Shown here piece after piece: positions 34,501 through 45,084 of a DNA stretch of 64,000 nucleotides. The translations under genes and the position numbers were made by a program. Source of the stretch: Rhinopomastus cyanomelas. Its lineage: Eukaryota > Chordata > Aves > Bucerotiformes > Rhinopomastidae. The notes beneath the pieces were generated by a model. The model did no database searches. It was not told the origin of the DNA and saw only the letters and a program-made list of their open reading frames with translations. The first letter of the stretch is position 1, and each line of letters begins with the position of its first letter. The stretch covers positions 62,001 to 126,000 of the forward strand of contig VXBP01004622.1 in NCBI GenBank assembly GCA_013400115.1, in the 5' to 3' direction.

Positions 34501-37500
34501 CTTGAAGTCCAGACCAAACCAACTTAAATACACTAACCCCATTTGTTTCCTTTTGTGTTGGAGTTCTGCTTGTGTGCTTATGGCAACAAGGGGATTTTGT
34601 TGTGCATGTTGTTATTTTGAAGTTGAAAGATGTTTGTATCGTGTTGACCATGAATATTTTCGTGTTTTCTGTCTCTTTGCCGCTTGCTTTTCATCATGTT
34701 CATTTACATCATCCCTATTCAATCCTTCATTTTGAACAGTGTTGGCTGGCAAGTTGAAAGGTGGGTGAACTGAGAGTGAAGGTATCGGATCAGTACGGTT
34801 GACTTGCAGCGCATACCTTGGGAAATCAGCTGTGTTTGTGTGGAAAAGCCCTGTGGTTGCAGCTGTACAAACTTGCATCCAGTGCTGTGTGCAGTCTGTG
34901 TTCCTGCCTCCTCGAGTGCCAAGCAAATTCTTCCCTGAAGAGGTGGTGCTTCTGCTGTTGCTGAAACACGAACGGCCAAGTTCTCATTTACACAACAGGT
35001 GTGAGTCGCTGGCATCTGCTGCCTGGGCAAGGAAGGGCTGTTGCGTTTGCACCAACCTCATGCTCCCATTCCTTGCCTTGTGCTGCTGTTCCTGTTTCCC
35101 AGTGGGGAGCCAGCTCAGGGAGGTGAACAAACTGAAAAACAACCCCATAAGAAACCCTGATTTCTGACTAGGGCTGCCCCAAGCTGCTGCTCCCTGAGCT
35201 AGTTCATTAGCCAGTGGAAGGATTGGTGCAAGCAAAGGAGCAGGCAGGGATGTAAAGGTGAGGGAGAACGAAAAAGGACCACTCCTTTGTCTTTGGATGC
35301 TGCGGAATCCCATCTGGTAGCCTTGATCTCACATGGAGATGCCTTACTTAGGAATGGAAACGTAAAAATCCCAAAAGCTAGCCCACCTGGTAGTCATTTG
35401 CTGATACAAAAAGGCCATTTGTGTAAATGGGTGTGTGGCTGTAAGCGTTTCAGTGCAACTCTCATCTAGCGTTTCACTGGTAAAGCTCGAGACCTAAATG
35501 CTCCTTCGTCTGCACAGCTGGGGAAAAAAACCCACCAGAAACTTTAAGATCTATTCAGCCCTTCCTGAATTCACCCATCCGTGTAAAAAAGCTGGTCTGA
35601 TGTGCCCACGTTTTCCCAGCAGAGATCCAAGAAGCCAAAGCTCCCAGCCCTTCTATAAACAGACAGGCCAGCATCGAGACAGATCGAGTCTCCAAGGAAT
35701 TCGTAGAATTCATCAAGACATATCATAAACCTGGACAAGATATCTATAAGCAATGTAAACTGTTTTTGGACACAATGAGTCATAAAAAGGTACGTTTGGT
35801 TCTGCCTTTTACTTAACTAAGATGGGGAAGGCAGGAAGAGAGGTGGAAAATGCTGCGTTTCTCCCAGCACTTTGGTTTTATCGACTGCATACAGGAGCCT
35901 TCAGCTGAAACGCTTAGTCAAATGAACATCTAGTGACAGCCTTGAATCCTGAGTGCCTTGCTTTTTCACACATTTCACAGAGCATTAGGGATCAAAAGAT
36001 CATCCAGTCCAATCCTCCTGTCAGAGCAGGATCACCTAGACCAAGGCGCACAGGAACGTGTCCAGGCGGGTTTTAATCGTCTCCGGAGAAGGAGACTCCA
36101 CAACCCCCCTGGGCAGCCTGTAGAAACCCTCCAGCCCCAATAGCTCAGATATCTTGAGGTAACGTTTCCTTTGCATCCCAGATAGATGAGTTTTGAATAA
36201 ATTCCACATAAATGAGTCTGTTGAACAAACACATTTCTACATAAATATGACTTGCGGAAGTTAGAATGTTTTACGTAATGAGGCTTTAGATATCTTTAAG
36301 TGTGCAAAGTGTAACGAGGTAACGCAGCATCAACCCACATGTCTCCTTTTCTTTTGGGAAGGAGTACTTGATTCTGATTTTTATATGGAATAAGAGTTAC
36401 ATCAGCACTCTCCAGTGAAAACTGCCTGGTCTGCTTGAAGTATTAACGTGTCTGTGGTGCCGCCTCTGGTTGGAAAGGGTCAGTGTTCATCACACCTAGT
36501 TACTCAAGCTCTGTTCTCAAACTGGATGGCAAATGAAAGGAAGTTCTCACGGAATCTTACCTGCCCTTAACTTTGAGGTTTATCTTCCTCTCTTAGAACT
36601 GATTCATTCTAAGCGTAGAGCATGTGGAAATAGTGTGCTAGTGGTGCTGCTTATAAAGACTGAAGGCTCCTTCATTTCCTAGTTCTTGCTAGTTTCTGCT
36701 ACCTCCAGTTTTTCCTCAAACCATGTAATTTGCTACTGCACATAAACCAGGTCTGCGGTGCAGCGCTGCCGTCCCACCAGGGGAACCGCGTAGTTTTTTG
36801 CCTTAAGAGAATTCAGAAACTAAGTTGTCAATTATTTTTTTGTAGTATTATGTTGCTATTTAATGTCAAACAGTGACTCAATTGGTGAAGTTAATATTAA
36901 CCCTTCAAGCCCCTGCTGTGTTCTCTAGTAGCTCAGTTAGTTAACTCCCAGGAGACAACCTTGTTTGACAAATAACACCATGAATCTATTTCATAGTAAC
37001 TTTATCCCTAGTGTATAGATGTTATTTCAAATTACAGTTTATGTCCTTGTTTTTTTTTATATGCTATCATAGTGTAGAAAGTTCAAGACAGGACTGGGAG
37101 TGACGATTCTGCATAATAGCCTGCTGTTTTGTCACCATTCCTTAGGGCTGTGTCTGGGGAAAGTGCCCCCTGCACCTGTCCAATACACAGCTGTTCAGCA
37201 AATAAATGTCTTTCACGTTAAAGAGCCAGTTTGTGTTGGTTTCTCATCTTTTAGAGGAGGATCCAGCCAACATAAACGCCTCTGATGATATATTTGCATT
37301 CTCAGACTGTTATGCAGCTGGACACTTCCCTTAAACGAAAACAGAGCGGCAGAGGCGTTGCTGCCATTTCTTCCACACGTGCACATTAACCAACTCTCTG
37401 TTCCAGGACTTGAGTATTGAGGAGCAATCCGAATGTGCCCAGGACTTCTATCAAAATGTGGCGGAGAAACTACAGACGCGTTGGAAAGGTATCGTGTTCC

Positions 37501-40500
37501 TCTTCCTCAGTCCTTCTGCTGAGGAGGAGTGATTTGTGGTGCTTTTCAATAAAAGTGAAGCGTTGCTAGCCAGCTCTCAGACATGCTGTTAGCAAATTCT
37601 AGTACCACAGTTACAACTATTCCCAGCAGCACCAGTCCTGTAAAGTTTTTGGTTGGATTTATTCAGTTTTACAGGTTTTTCTCAAACTCTCAATTAAATG
37701 TGGTTCAGTAGTTTTTATTTCTTGTATTAAATTCAGTGTTTGTTTAAATAACTAAAATATTTGTTTAAAACTGAAGTTTAATGTGTAGCCTCAACCCAGT
37801 TAACGGCCTGTGGTGCACAAGGGAGAGAGGAGTGTTTCAAACTGCTTTTTGAAAGCAGGGAGTTGCAAACTGCTCTTGTGATGGGTCTGTGAGTGGTAAA
37901 GCTTAACCCTAGTCAGAAACAGGAGGGAGAGGGCTTGGGATGCCTTACAGAATCATTTAGGTTGGGAAAGACCTTTAAGACCAAGTCCCACCGTTAACCC
38001 AGCTGTACCAAGCCCACCTCTAAACCATGTCCCTAATCTCTATAGCTCCATCTTGCTGGATTTCTTCTCAAAGACTGTGTTTTTGAGAAATATCTGTCTA
38101 AGCTACACACATCTGAGCCTAACCTGTTTGTTTAATGAGGTAGATGACTGTGCTTCGTTGTGAACGTCCGTGTGCTTTGGCACATCTCTCTGGTGTTTTT
38201 ACCACGATGTTTTTATCTCTGCTGTAGCAAATGCTCCAAGAATATCAATTCTTTGTTAGCTCAGGTTGGCTGAAGCCAGTAGAACTGATCTGGTGGTGTT
38301 AGAACAGAACCCAACCCCAAAGAGTGTTAGAACCAAATCGAACCAAAGAGAGTTAGAACCAAACAGCAGTGTTAGATCTACAGAAAAGCCACAGAATACT
38401 TCTATTTACTGTATTTGAGGGGTTGTGTGGATGTTTGTACCTTTCAGTGCCCCCTGAAAAAGTTGAGAAGGCAATGGATCAGATTGAGAAATACATTATG
38501 ACTCGACAGTATAAATATGTCTTTTGCCCTGAAACAACTGATGATGAGAAGAAAGATCTTGCTGTCCAAAAGAGAATTAGGTAAGTCTTTGCAATAGAAC
38601 TGGGTGAGTAATCCTCAGTCCTGTAAACAAGCTCTGAGTCAAGCTTGTTAAAAATCTCTTGCCGGGCACACGAGAAGTGGCAAGTTTTTAACCAGAAAGG
38701 GTAAACTCCACTTTATTTAAGAAACTGAATGAATTAAAAGAATGAATAATAAAGGCCACTTTAGTAGGAAAACTAATTGTTTTGCTTTTGTTAAATTATA
38801 GAAATAAAAATGTCTATTTTCTGAAGCTAAACTACTTCAGTGGAATAAACTAGTGTATGACTGGACTCGTGCCTCACTGACACAAAGCACTCTTTGTGCC
38901 TTGAATTCAAGAAGCAGCTGGTCTCAAACACCTGAGTGTTACTGGCACCAGATGGTTTCGCCTTTTTTCCTTGTCGCAGGGCTTTGCACTGGGTCACTCC
39001 CCAAATGCTGTGTGTTCCTGTCAATGAAGAAATCCCAGAAGTCTCCGATATGGTTGTGAAAGCAATCACAGGTTTGTGAGTGGTGGGGTTCACAGGTTTA
39101 CATTTCATGTCTCTTGCTCACAGAGATTACCTTGTAATGATTCGAGAACGCTTCTTCTCTCACAGATATTATTGAAATGGACTCCAAGCGTGTCCCTCGT
39201 GATAAGTTAGCCTGCATCACCAAGTGCAGCAAGCATATCTTTAATGCTATTAAAATCACAAAAAATGAACCGGCTTCTGCTGATGACTTTCTTCCAACAC
39301 TCATATACATTGTTCTGAAAGGGAACCCGCCCCGTCTGCAGTCCAACATCCAGTATATAACGCGCTTCTGTAACCCAAGCAGGTTAATGACAGGAGAAGA
39401 TGGCTACTATTTTACCAACCTGGTAAGTGTTGGCTTCTTTACAACGAGGCAGCCTGTAATTTGGATGTAGGACTTGCTAGTACAGGCAAACACAACGTAA
39501 CACAGAAGGAAAACTGAAACTGATCTTTAAATAGTGGTTGAGGTTACTTGAACTACAATCCAGCTCTTTTGCTTTATATCCCATCTCCTCTGCTTTCCAA
39601 ACTGGAGAGTCTTTTGCTTTATAGTATTAAACCCACTATTTGAATGGTCTGATGCAAAAACTTGGGTGTATTTTTGTCCTATAAGGAGATAAGTACTTTG
39701 TATTCCAACGTACATCACCTGTACACATACATCCATCAGTGTTGGAGTTACACGCGTCCATCCGTGTTGGAATTGCGCGTCTGTCTGTGTTGCAACACAT
39801 CCCATCTGTAGCACAGTCCAAAGCTCCCCATTTAAGCCCATGAGGATTTCCCTCCTGAAGGGTGTGCAGAGCTAGGCCACTAATGAGCAGAGGTAAACAA
39901 GATTTTAAAGCTTCTGCAGGAAGCAATTATTGGTGACCTCGTTTATATTGCAAGGAATCATGATTATGACCTTGGCTTCTCTGAATTGTATCGTAAAGCA
40001 GTTCTGGAGGGAAAACGTGCGGCTGAATGAAATATTTGGAATGTTATGAATTTCTTCAGTAGGAGGAGAGTGTCCACAAGGCAAGATGGCCATTTGCCAT
40101 TCCTTTAGAAAGCGAGCAGAGCTCAGCAGATCTCTGCTGATCAGATTCTTGCACGTTAACGTAGTGCTCTTGTCCGATTGTCAGCGTTCTGTTTTCTGAC
40201 CTCCAAAACACAGTGACCCCAAGGTTTGTTAGAACACGTTATCCAGGGACTCGGTGCTGTTAGGCTGATGCAGTGTCCTCCTGTATTGCTGTCAGGGTAT
40301 TTTACTTCTTCGTACTTTGGAGAGAGGACAAAAGTGCATGAACGGTTGAAGTAGTAGTTTTAGTAGTTTTAGTAGTAGTAGTAGTTAGTGCCTGGGAAAG
40401 CTCTTGAGGAGCAATGTGTTGAGGCATTAAATAATGAGTCAAAAGGTGGGATAAGAAACAGAACTCACACATTCTGATCTGTAGCTTGCAGCCTTCCTCA

Positions 40501-40918
40501 CTCTCTGATTTGTTTGTAGTGCTGTGCCGTGGCCTTCATTGAAAAACTGGATGCTCAGTCTTTAAACCTCAGCCAGGAAGATTTTGATCGTTTCATGACT
40601 GGTCAGACATCCCCGAAGAAGCAAGAATCTGACAGTTTCTCACCTGATGTGTGCCTGGGTGTTAAGCAGATGTATAAAAACTTAGACCTCCTGTCTCAGT
40701 TGAACGAGAGGCAGGAGAGAATTGTCAGTGAAGCAAAGAAGCTTGAGAAAGACCTGATCGATTGGACTGATGGAATTACAAAGGAAGTCCAGGATATTGT
40801 TGAGAAATATCCGTTAGAAATAAAACCGAAAAGTCAAACCTTAGCAGCTATTGACTCTGAAAATGTGGAGAATGACAAGCTGCCCCCACCACTGCAGCCT
40901 CAGGTTTATGCAGGATAA
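28361..40918 (+). CDS. RABGEF1: RABGEF1 (Rabex-5), Rab5 GEF and ubiquitin-binding protein (eight coding exons)
   Basis: The joined exons 28361-28539, 30762-30928, 35623-35789, 37407-37488, 38448-38580, 38980-39071, 39166-39422 and 40520-40918 total 1476 nt, or 491 aa, the human length. Every junction is GT-AG with matching phase. The N-terminal A20-type zinc finger has Cys19, Cys23, Cys35 and Cys38 with Tyr25 and Tyr26. It is followed by the MIU ubiquitin-binding helix (IQEDWELAERLQREEEEA) keeping Ala58. A lysine-rich membrane-binding segment and helical bundle precede the VPS9 GEF domain, roughly residues 230-375, with Asp313 (ASADDFLP) and Tyr354 (GEDGYYFTNL) at the known catalytic positions. 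A coiled coil at about 400-460 (LDLLSQLNERQERI) is the Rabaptin-5 binding region, and the tail ends PPPLQPQVYAG. Family knowledge: it exchanges GDP for GTP on Rab5 at early endosomes and links this to ubiquitinated cargo. A possible extra in-frame exon is listed separately. Confidence 0.97.
28540..30761 (+). other. RABGEF1: RABGEF1 intron after coding exon 1
   Basis: 2.2 kb with no CR1 copy, RNA gene or further exon recognised. Confidence 0.5.
30762..30928 (+). CDS. RABGEF1: RABGEF1 coding exon 2 (MIU, membrane-binding part)
   Basis: The acceptor is TCTAATTGCAG. It encodes LQREEEEAYASSQS, then the basic stretch EKKTNEKTRKVTTVKKFF. The donor is AAGAAGG|GTAACT, phase 1. Confidence 0.95.
31170..31605 (-). 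mobile_element. CR1 LINE, divergent subfamily
   Basis: Antisense copy (GTCATGGCTGGAAAGGACCT, CCCCTAGACCATGACCTCAA, CCTCCCTGGGCAGCCTGTTC). It lies in the RABGEF1 intron upstream of the candidate cassette exon. Confidence 0.88.
32280..32399 (+). CDS. RABGEF1: Candidate RABGEF1 cassette exon, in frame
   Basis: 120 bases, exactly 40 codons. The acceptor is preceded by a long pyrimidine tract (about 32213-32279, ending TTTATTTCAG) and the donor is TGAAG|GTAATG. The exon enters and leaves in phase 1, the same phase as the junction between coding exons 2 and 3, so inclusion keeps the frame and gives 531 aa. The reading is open with no stop and looks protein-like and amphipathic (AQEKIVKQG, ADNILRDLKEIF, SWELASPTE). 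It would insert after residue 115, inside the membrane-binding/endosome-targeting segment. The 491-aa form I recall for human lacks it, so it is probably alternatively spliced. Chance occurrence cannot be excluded without RNA data. Confidence 0.6.
33547..33868 (-). mobile_element. CR1 LINE fragment
   Basis: Antisense dominant-subfamily copy (AGAATCATTAGGGATTGGAA), extending to the GAGAGCCTGGCTCCATCCTC block. It is intronic in RABGEF1. Confidence 0.9.
35623..35789 (+). CDS. RABGEF1: RABGEF1 coding exon 3
   Basis: The acceptor is TTTTCCCAGCAG and the split Glu codon G|AG opens the exon. It encodes IQEAKAPSPSIN and VSKEFVEFIKTYHKPGQ, part of the helical bundle. The donor is AAAAG|GTACGT, phase 0. 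Confidence 0.95.
35978..36122 (-). mobile_element. CR1 LINE fragment
   Basis: Antisense copy with a small deletion in the tail: GCATTAGGGATCAAAAGATC lacks the usual TGGAAGGGACCT segment. It is truncated at CCCCCTGGGCAGCCTGT and is intronic in RABGEF1. Confidence 0.88.
37407..37488 (+). CDS. RABGEF1: RABGEF1 coding exon 4
   Basis: The acceptor is CTCTGTTCCAG. It encodes DLSIEEQSECAQDFYQNVAE and ends QTRWK. The donor is AAAG|GTATCG, phase 1. Confidence 0.95.
37948..38050 (-). mobile_element. CR1-type fragment, other subfamily
   Basis: Antisense tail (AGAATCATTTAGGTTGGGAA, AAGCCCACCTCTAAACCATG), about 100 bp, between RABGEF1 coding exons 4 and 5. Confidence 0.75.
38296..38378 (+). repeat. Short imperfect tandem repeat
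   Basis: About three degenerate units built on GTTAGAACCAAA and AACCAAAGAG, ending 70 bases before RABGEF1 coding exon 5. Confidence 0.6.
38448..38580 (+). CDS. RABGEF1: RABGEF1 coding exon 5
   Basis: The acceptor is TACCTTTCAG. It encodes PPEKVEKAMDQIEKYIMTRQ and FCPETTDDEKKDL. The donor is TTAG|GTAAGT, phase 2. Confidence 0.95.
38980..39071 (+). CDS. RABGEF1: RABGEF1 coding exon 6 (VPS9 start)
   Basis: The acceptor is TTGTCGCAG. It encodes ALHWVTPQMLCVPVNEEIPE and VVKAIT. The donor is ACAG|GTTTGT, phase 1. Confidence 0.95.
39166..39422 (+). CDS. RABGEF1: RABGEF1 coding exon 7 (VPS9 catalytic core)
   Basis: The acceptor is TTCTCTCACAG. It carries the VPS9 core with ASADDFLPTLIYIVLKGNPP and GEDGYYFTNL, including the catalytic-position Asp313 and Tyr354. 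The donor is CCTG|GTAAGT, phase 0. Confidence 0.96.
39720..39806 (+). repeat. Small minisatellite-like repeat
   Basis: About three imperfect units of roughly 27 bases sharing TCCATC.GTGTTGGA.TT and a CG-containing spacer. It is intronic in RABGEF1. Confidence 0.65.
40351..40387 (+). repeat. TAG-rich microsatellite
   Basis: Runs of GTAGTAG interspersed with GTTTTAGTAG, 37 bases, in the last RABGEF1 intron. Confidence 0.8.
40520..40918 (+). CDS. RABGEF1: RABGEF1 coding exon 8 (terminal, coiled coil)
   Basis: The acceptor is TTTGTTTGTAG. It encodes CCAVAFIEKLDAQSLNLSQ, the coiled coil with NLDLLSQLNERQERIVSEAK, and the tail QPQVYAG. The stop TAA is at 40916-40918. Confidence 0.96.
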   Translation, partial: CCAVAFIEKLDAQSLNLSQEDFDRFMTGQTSPKKQESDSFSPDVCLGVKQMYKNLDLLSQLNERQERIVSEAKKLEKDLIDWTDGITKEVQDIVEKYPLEIKPKSQTLAAIDSENVENDKLPPPLQPQVYAG

Positions 40919-41222
40919 TTGTCAGTGTTAATTCTGAAACGTGTCGTTATCCTCACCTAGCACTATCTGCTACTTGGGAAAGGAAGTACATTTAAGGCTA
41001 AAAATCAGCTGAGCTTAAGTCAGAACATTTTTAAAGGTGCTTTTTGTTTTTTCTCTCCTGTTGAGTGTAATGAATTGTATTTATTTTAGCTGAGTAGATT
41101 TCTATTAGGCTTTTGTGGGGTTTTGAACTGAATTGAAATTTTCTACACAAACGGTGTAATTTTTAAGCAACACTAGTCCATTGACATCTTTCCTGAAAGC
41201 TTCCTTCTAGGCATGCACTTAC

Positions 41223-41306
41223 CTGGGGTTTTATCCATTAGTCTGATTCGAGTTCCGGCACAAACTCGACAGGTACCAATGTTAGTCCAATTGATTGATT
41301 CTGTAG
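41223..41306 (-). other. Antisense exon-like segment, function unknown
   Basis: On the minus strand 84 bases are flanked by a good acceptor (TTCATCTTTGCAG) and a consensus donor (CCCCAG|GTAAGT). One phase-1-to-phase-1 frame is open (SINWTNIGTCRVCAGTRIRL). I do not recognise it. It may be chance sequence in the RABGEF1 3' UTR. Confidence 0.2.
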
Positions 41307-42436
41307 CTGCAAAGATGAAATATATATTGTAAAATATGTACAATTGTAAATAGATCTGAAATCTGATGTCTCGGCTGTGCATGACACCTCGTGTGTGTGT
41401 GAAAACAATGTGAAAGTACTCATTTGGGCACCTTTCAGTTAAACTGCACTGCGGTATGAAGACGAGTCCACTGTTAGTGTCTCAGTAAGGTGGGGGGTGT
41501 AACCCATGAATTACAGTCAGAGGGGGTGGTGGTGTGATGTTTCCAAACTTGACGTTCATCTTGCAGTCTGCTCTGTAAGCAAAACAATCAAGAACTACTA
41601 TTTAAAGTGAGATTTCTTCACGTGAGCGTTCTCTTTGCTCTGTCGGTAACCCCGAGAGCCGTCAGCAGCGCACAGAAGCACTGATAGCACTTCTGAAGAG
41701 AATGTTGGACTGAGCTTAAGAAATGGGGAGAGAGATGTATGTTAATAATTGCATAATACAGAACAAAAGGAGGGAGGAGAGGAGGTCATGTAAGAGTTGC
41801 ACCAGAAGGGGCTTTTCTGGCCTCGCTTCGGGATGGCCATCAGAGGGCAAGGCCTTGATTGCTTTCTTTTTAACAATCCTGGTGGATAAATAAGTTCCCG
41901 CAATTAGAGGTTGCTTTTGTGAAGGAGCACAAGCCATTGCTCTGAGCAGAAAATTGCACTAGAATTTTCATGAAACATCACCCTTCTGCCCTTCAGTGAC
42001 CCTTTTCAGCAAAACAACTGGCCGAGCGTCAAGGTGAATTGGTTTCATGTCACTAAAAGTGTAGGTGGGGGTATCTCGCACTGAGCTACCGCTGCAAAAA
42101 GTAACCCCCTGCCATGGGACTGTTTTTATGCCAGCGAAACCTTTTCTGTGTGATTTTAAATACCTTCCAGTGACTCCAGTCTGCCACCACTCGTTTGTGC
42201 ACCCGATAGATCGAACACAAAGCTGCTTCGCTTGAACTACTTTCAAGCAACGCGAAGTTCTTACCATCAAGGAGGATAGTACCTACCTCTCCATCACGTT
42301 CCACTGCTTTAAAACCACTGCTGTTTTACATTGGCACTGCAATAATTTCAGACCACAACTGTGACTCGTCCCTTTTGTCAGATGTTTTTAGCCTTACGAT
42401 CTATGCACTCCTAGTGTTTCAGAGGTAGCCAGTTAC

Positions 42437-42620
42437 CCAAACTCCTCTGCTGAGGTGGAGCAACGAGCTAATCGCCTGATGACAAGAAATTCAATCATTT
42501 CATGCATCTGTCTGCCACTGCGCCCCAACTGCTGAGGATCCAACCAGTAAGAATCCTGTAAAGTCTTTACTTTATAAACACTGGGTGCTAATTCTGATAT
42601 CCAAGTACACACAGGTTTTC
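42437..42620 (-). other. Antisense exon-like segment, function unknown
   Basis: On the minus strand 184 bases lie between the acceptor CCCCCACCTCTAG and the donor TTTGG|GTAACT, open in one frame (ELAPSVYKVKTLQDSYWLDP, MHEMIEFLVIRRLARC). The frame could continue into an open segment around 42164-42320, but that acceptor lacks a pyrimidine tract. No family recognised. Confidence 0.2.
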
Positions 42621-42671
42621 CTAGAGGTGGGGGAGACAAACTTTTAGCTGTTCTGTAAATTGCAGTGTTGA

Positions 42672-42677
42672 AATAAA
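42672..42677 (+). terminator. RABGEF1: Candidate RABGEF1 polyadenylation signal
   Basis: AATAAA followed by a GTGTCT- and TTGTT-containing downstream stretch. A second AATAAA lies at 43760-43765. Confidence 0.5.
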
Positions 42678-44749
42678 AGTGTCTACGTCACAGCCTTGTT
42701 CATGAGTTCCTGAAGATCTCGTCGCCGGGTTTTGTTTCTGCTGTTAGTGATTAATGCGACTACAACTGGCCGCTTCTGCGTTCTCTGAGAGTTGGGAGAC
42801 ACAATTCTTACCCCTTCAAGTGCAAGTCTAGACGACAGTGTCTTTTTCTTTGAAGAAAGATCATTGTAATGATTAAAGTACTTAAGAAGGACTTGCTGGT
42901 GCACTTATACCCAAGTGTCTCTTACTCATGTGCCATCTTGTTATCAAGCTGTTAAATGGGAGAGTTTTCAGCACACAAGTCCTCCAAATGCCACAGGACG
43001 GCAGGTAAGTTGCACTTCCATAGCCCATCCAACAGTGAGCAGGAGTGGTTTGCCCCTGGCTACAGGATGAGAGCAGCTCTCCCAGAGCTTGTGTTCTGGT
43101 GTTTGGACAGGCTGATTTAAGGCCTCGCCAGTATTTGATTAGACAAACAGTCTGTCTGTAGGTAAAACAGGCAAGCAGTTTTGTCCCACTTAAAAGTGGG
43201 GTAGTTCAGTTACCTTAGGAACAGCTGCAGAGTAGTTTCTGGTGTTTAAAATTCAGGCTGGGCAACCACAGGGTGCTGTGAGGTGCTGCTCATCCAGCTG
43301 GGAAGATGCTGCGTCAGTTCTGGCCTCCGCATGAGCTGATGAATTCTCTGCAAAGCAGTAGAGAGTCAGCTTGGCCCTGGGCATGCTGTGGTGTAGAAAT
43401 GCTCTGGTCCTGCAGGCGAGTCTGGGTGAGATACAGTGATGTGAAAAGCTACGAAATACTGTTTATGAACAAGTTACTTGGGAACCACAGAGTTTAATTG
43501 AGACATAAAGCGAGTTGGAACGCAGGCTGCTGCGTGTTGGTGACAGGCACAGGCATCCAAGATGACAGGGCTTTGGTAACAGCCCGGCACTAGTTCAGGA
43601 TTACTGATAATGAAGTGTGCAGCTCATTAGTAGGAGTTGGAAGTTTATGTTGTAAACTGCTTTGCGTGTGAACTCTCTATTTAATTTGCTGTGGTGAAGA
43701 AGATACTTTGCAGGAAGTGCTGGTTAATTACTCTACGATGTCTGGTTTCACTTAACTGAAATAAATTGATTCTTCTACTCAGTCATGTGACAAACTCTCT
43801 GGTGTGTATCCTCTTGAGGTTGGGCATGTCCTGCACAGGGTCAGGAGGCACAGGTAGATGGCTGAGATACACAGCTCCTGCTCTGTTACAGTAGTTTCGG
43901 GAAAAGGAGTTGGGAGGGTTGAGGGGGAGCAGCAGTTGTGTCCTCTGGTAAAACCTGAACCATCCTGGCTCATGTGCTGTAGTGGCTGCAGCGCGCAACC
44001 AAAGGGATTGATACTTCATCTGGATATCCAGGAGATTAATGTGTCTTTTATCCTTTACAGCCGCTGTCCAAGGTTGGAGCCCTGTCCAGAATTAGTGTGT
44101 GATGGTTCTCTTTTCATTGGAGAGGCTTGACAGATGTGCGTTTGCAGTGCTACCTCCTGACTTCCAAAAGCCACCGTCCAGAAGAGGCAGTAAGCACGGA
44201 CTGAAATGCAGCAATGTCCTTGGACTTCTTCGGGGACAGGGTGTTTTCGGACCTTTCCAGTCAGGGAGGTAACTGTAGTTCTACCATTCCAGGTACCACA
44301 GTGATTGCGAAAGGCTAGAGACACCTTCCTTCCAGCCTGTCAAGAGTGCAGCTGATGCAGTCGGAGCTGGTGAGCAAGTCCTGGCTGTACTTCCCTGAAC
44401 AGTGAGGATACAGGGACACAACTGGCTACAACAGCCTGGTGCTGCTGGATGCTGGGAGGGCTATCACTTTCGACTGGGTCACGGCCCATTGCTTGGTGTC
44501 TCTTTGCTGGCCACCGCACAGAAGAGGCTGGCTCGGGCTTCTTTACACCCTCAGGTGGTGATACGCTGGTGGGCAAGTGAGCTCGGGTGCTCTTAGCTGC
44601 ATCCCCCAGCCCTCCCCATCACTGGACTCCACCACTTTTCCTAGTGCGAGACTTCACATTCTCCTCCCGCGCTCCGTTACAATTAACGTTATTCGGTGGA
44701 TTCCTTCCGCTGAGCCAAGGATGTAACCTCGAACACCAGCTGTCGGGCC
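42678..44749. other. RABGEF1-TMEM248 intergenic DNA
   Basis: No CR1 was seen in these 2.1 kb, unusual for this window. Minus-strand open frames occur at 42683-42904, 43783-44019, 44055-44324 and 44340-44576. None matches a family I know. Confidence 0.4.
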
Positions 44750-45084
44750 CAGGCGTATCCGAGCCGGAGACAGGGTGGGTCCCGGGTCCCGCCCCGCGCC
44801 TGTCTCCGCCCGCGCGTTCCCGCTCCGCACAATCTTGTCCCCCCCGCGCCACCGTCCGCGGGGTGAGAGGTCGCGGCTGCGTCCCCGGAAGCCGCGGGAG
44901 GCAGCGGCGGAGGCGGACGCGGGTGTCCGGGGCAGCGGCACCCCGGCAGCGGCCTCGCCCTCCTCCCTTCCACCACTCCGTACCCCGTGAGGGCAGGAGG
45001 ATGGTGCAGAGCCCGCCCGCACGGCAGCGCCGCCGCCTCTGAGCCCCGCCCGGCCCGGGGGCCTCTTCCCGCCTCGGGGCGCCG
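44750..45084 (+). promoter_or_regulatory. TMEM248: TMEM248 promoter and candidate non-coding exon 1
   Basis: Very CpG-dense block with a GC box CCCCGCCC at 45044-45051 and a consensus donor GCCG|GTAAGA after 45084. The first coding exon at 54197 needs an upstream exon, and this is the only suitable GC-rich block. Large open frames here on both strands reflect composition. Confidence 0.65.

Larger units (their letters stand above)
40919..42677 (+). other. RABGEF1: RABGEF1 3' UTR (approximate)
   Basis: No CR1 copy is present over about 1.75 kb, consistent with transcribed sequence under some constraint. The end is inferred from AATAAA at 42672. Confidence 0.5.

Noticed and set aside
40351..40387. 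TAG repeats considered as a CRISPR-like or regulatory array
   Set aside because: A simple microsatellite without spacers, in a vertebrate intron.
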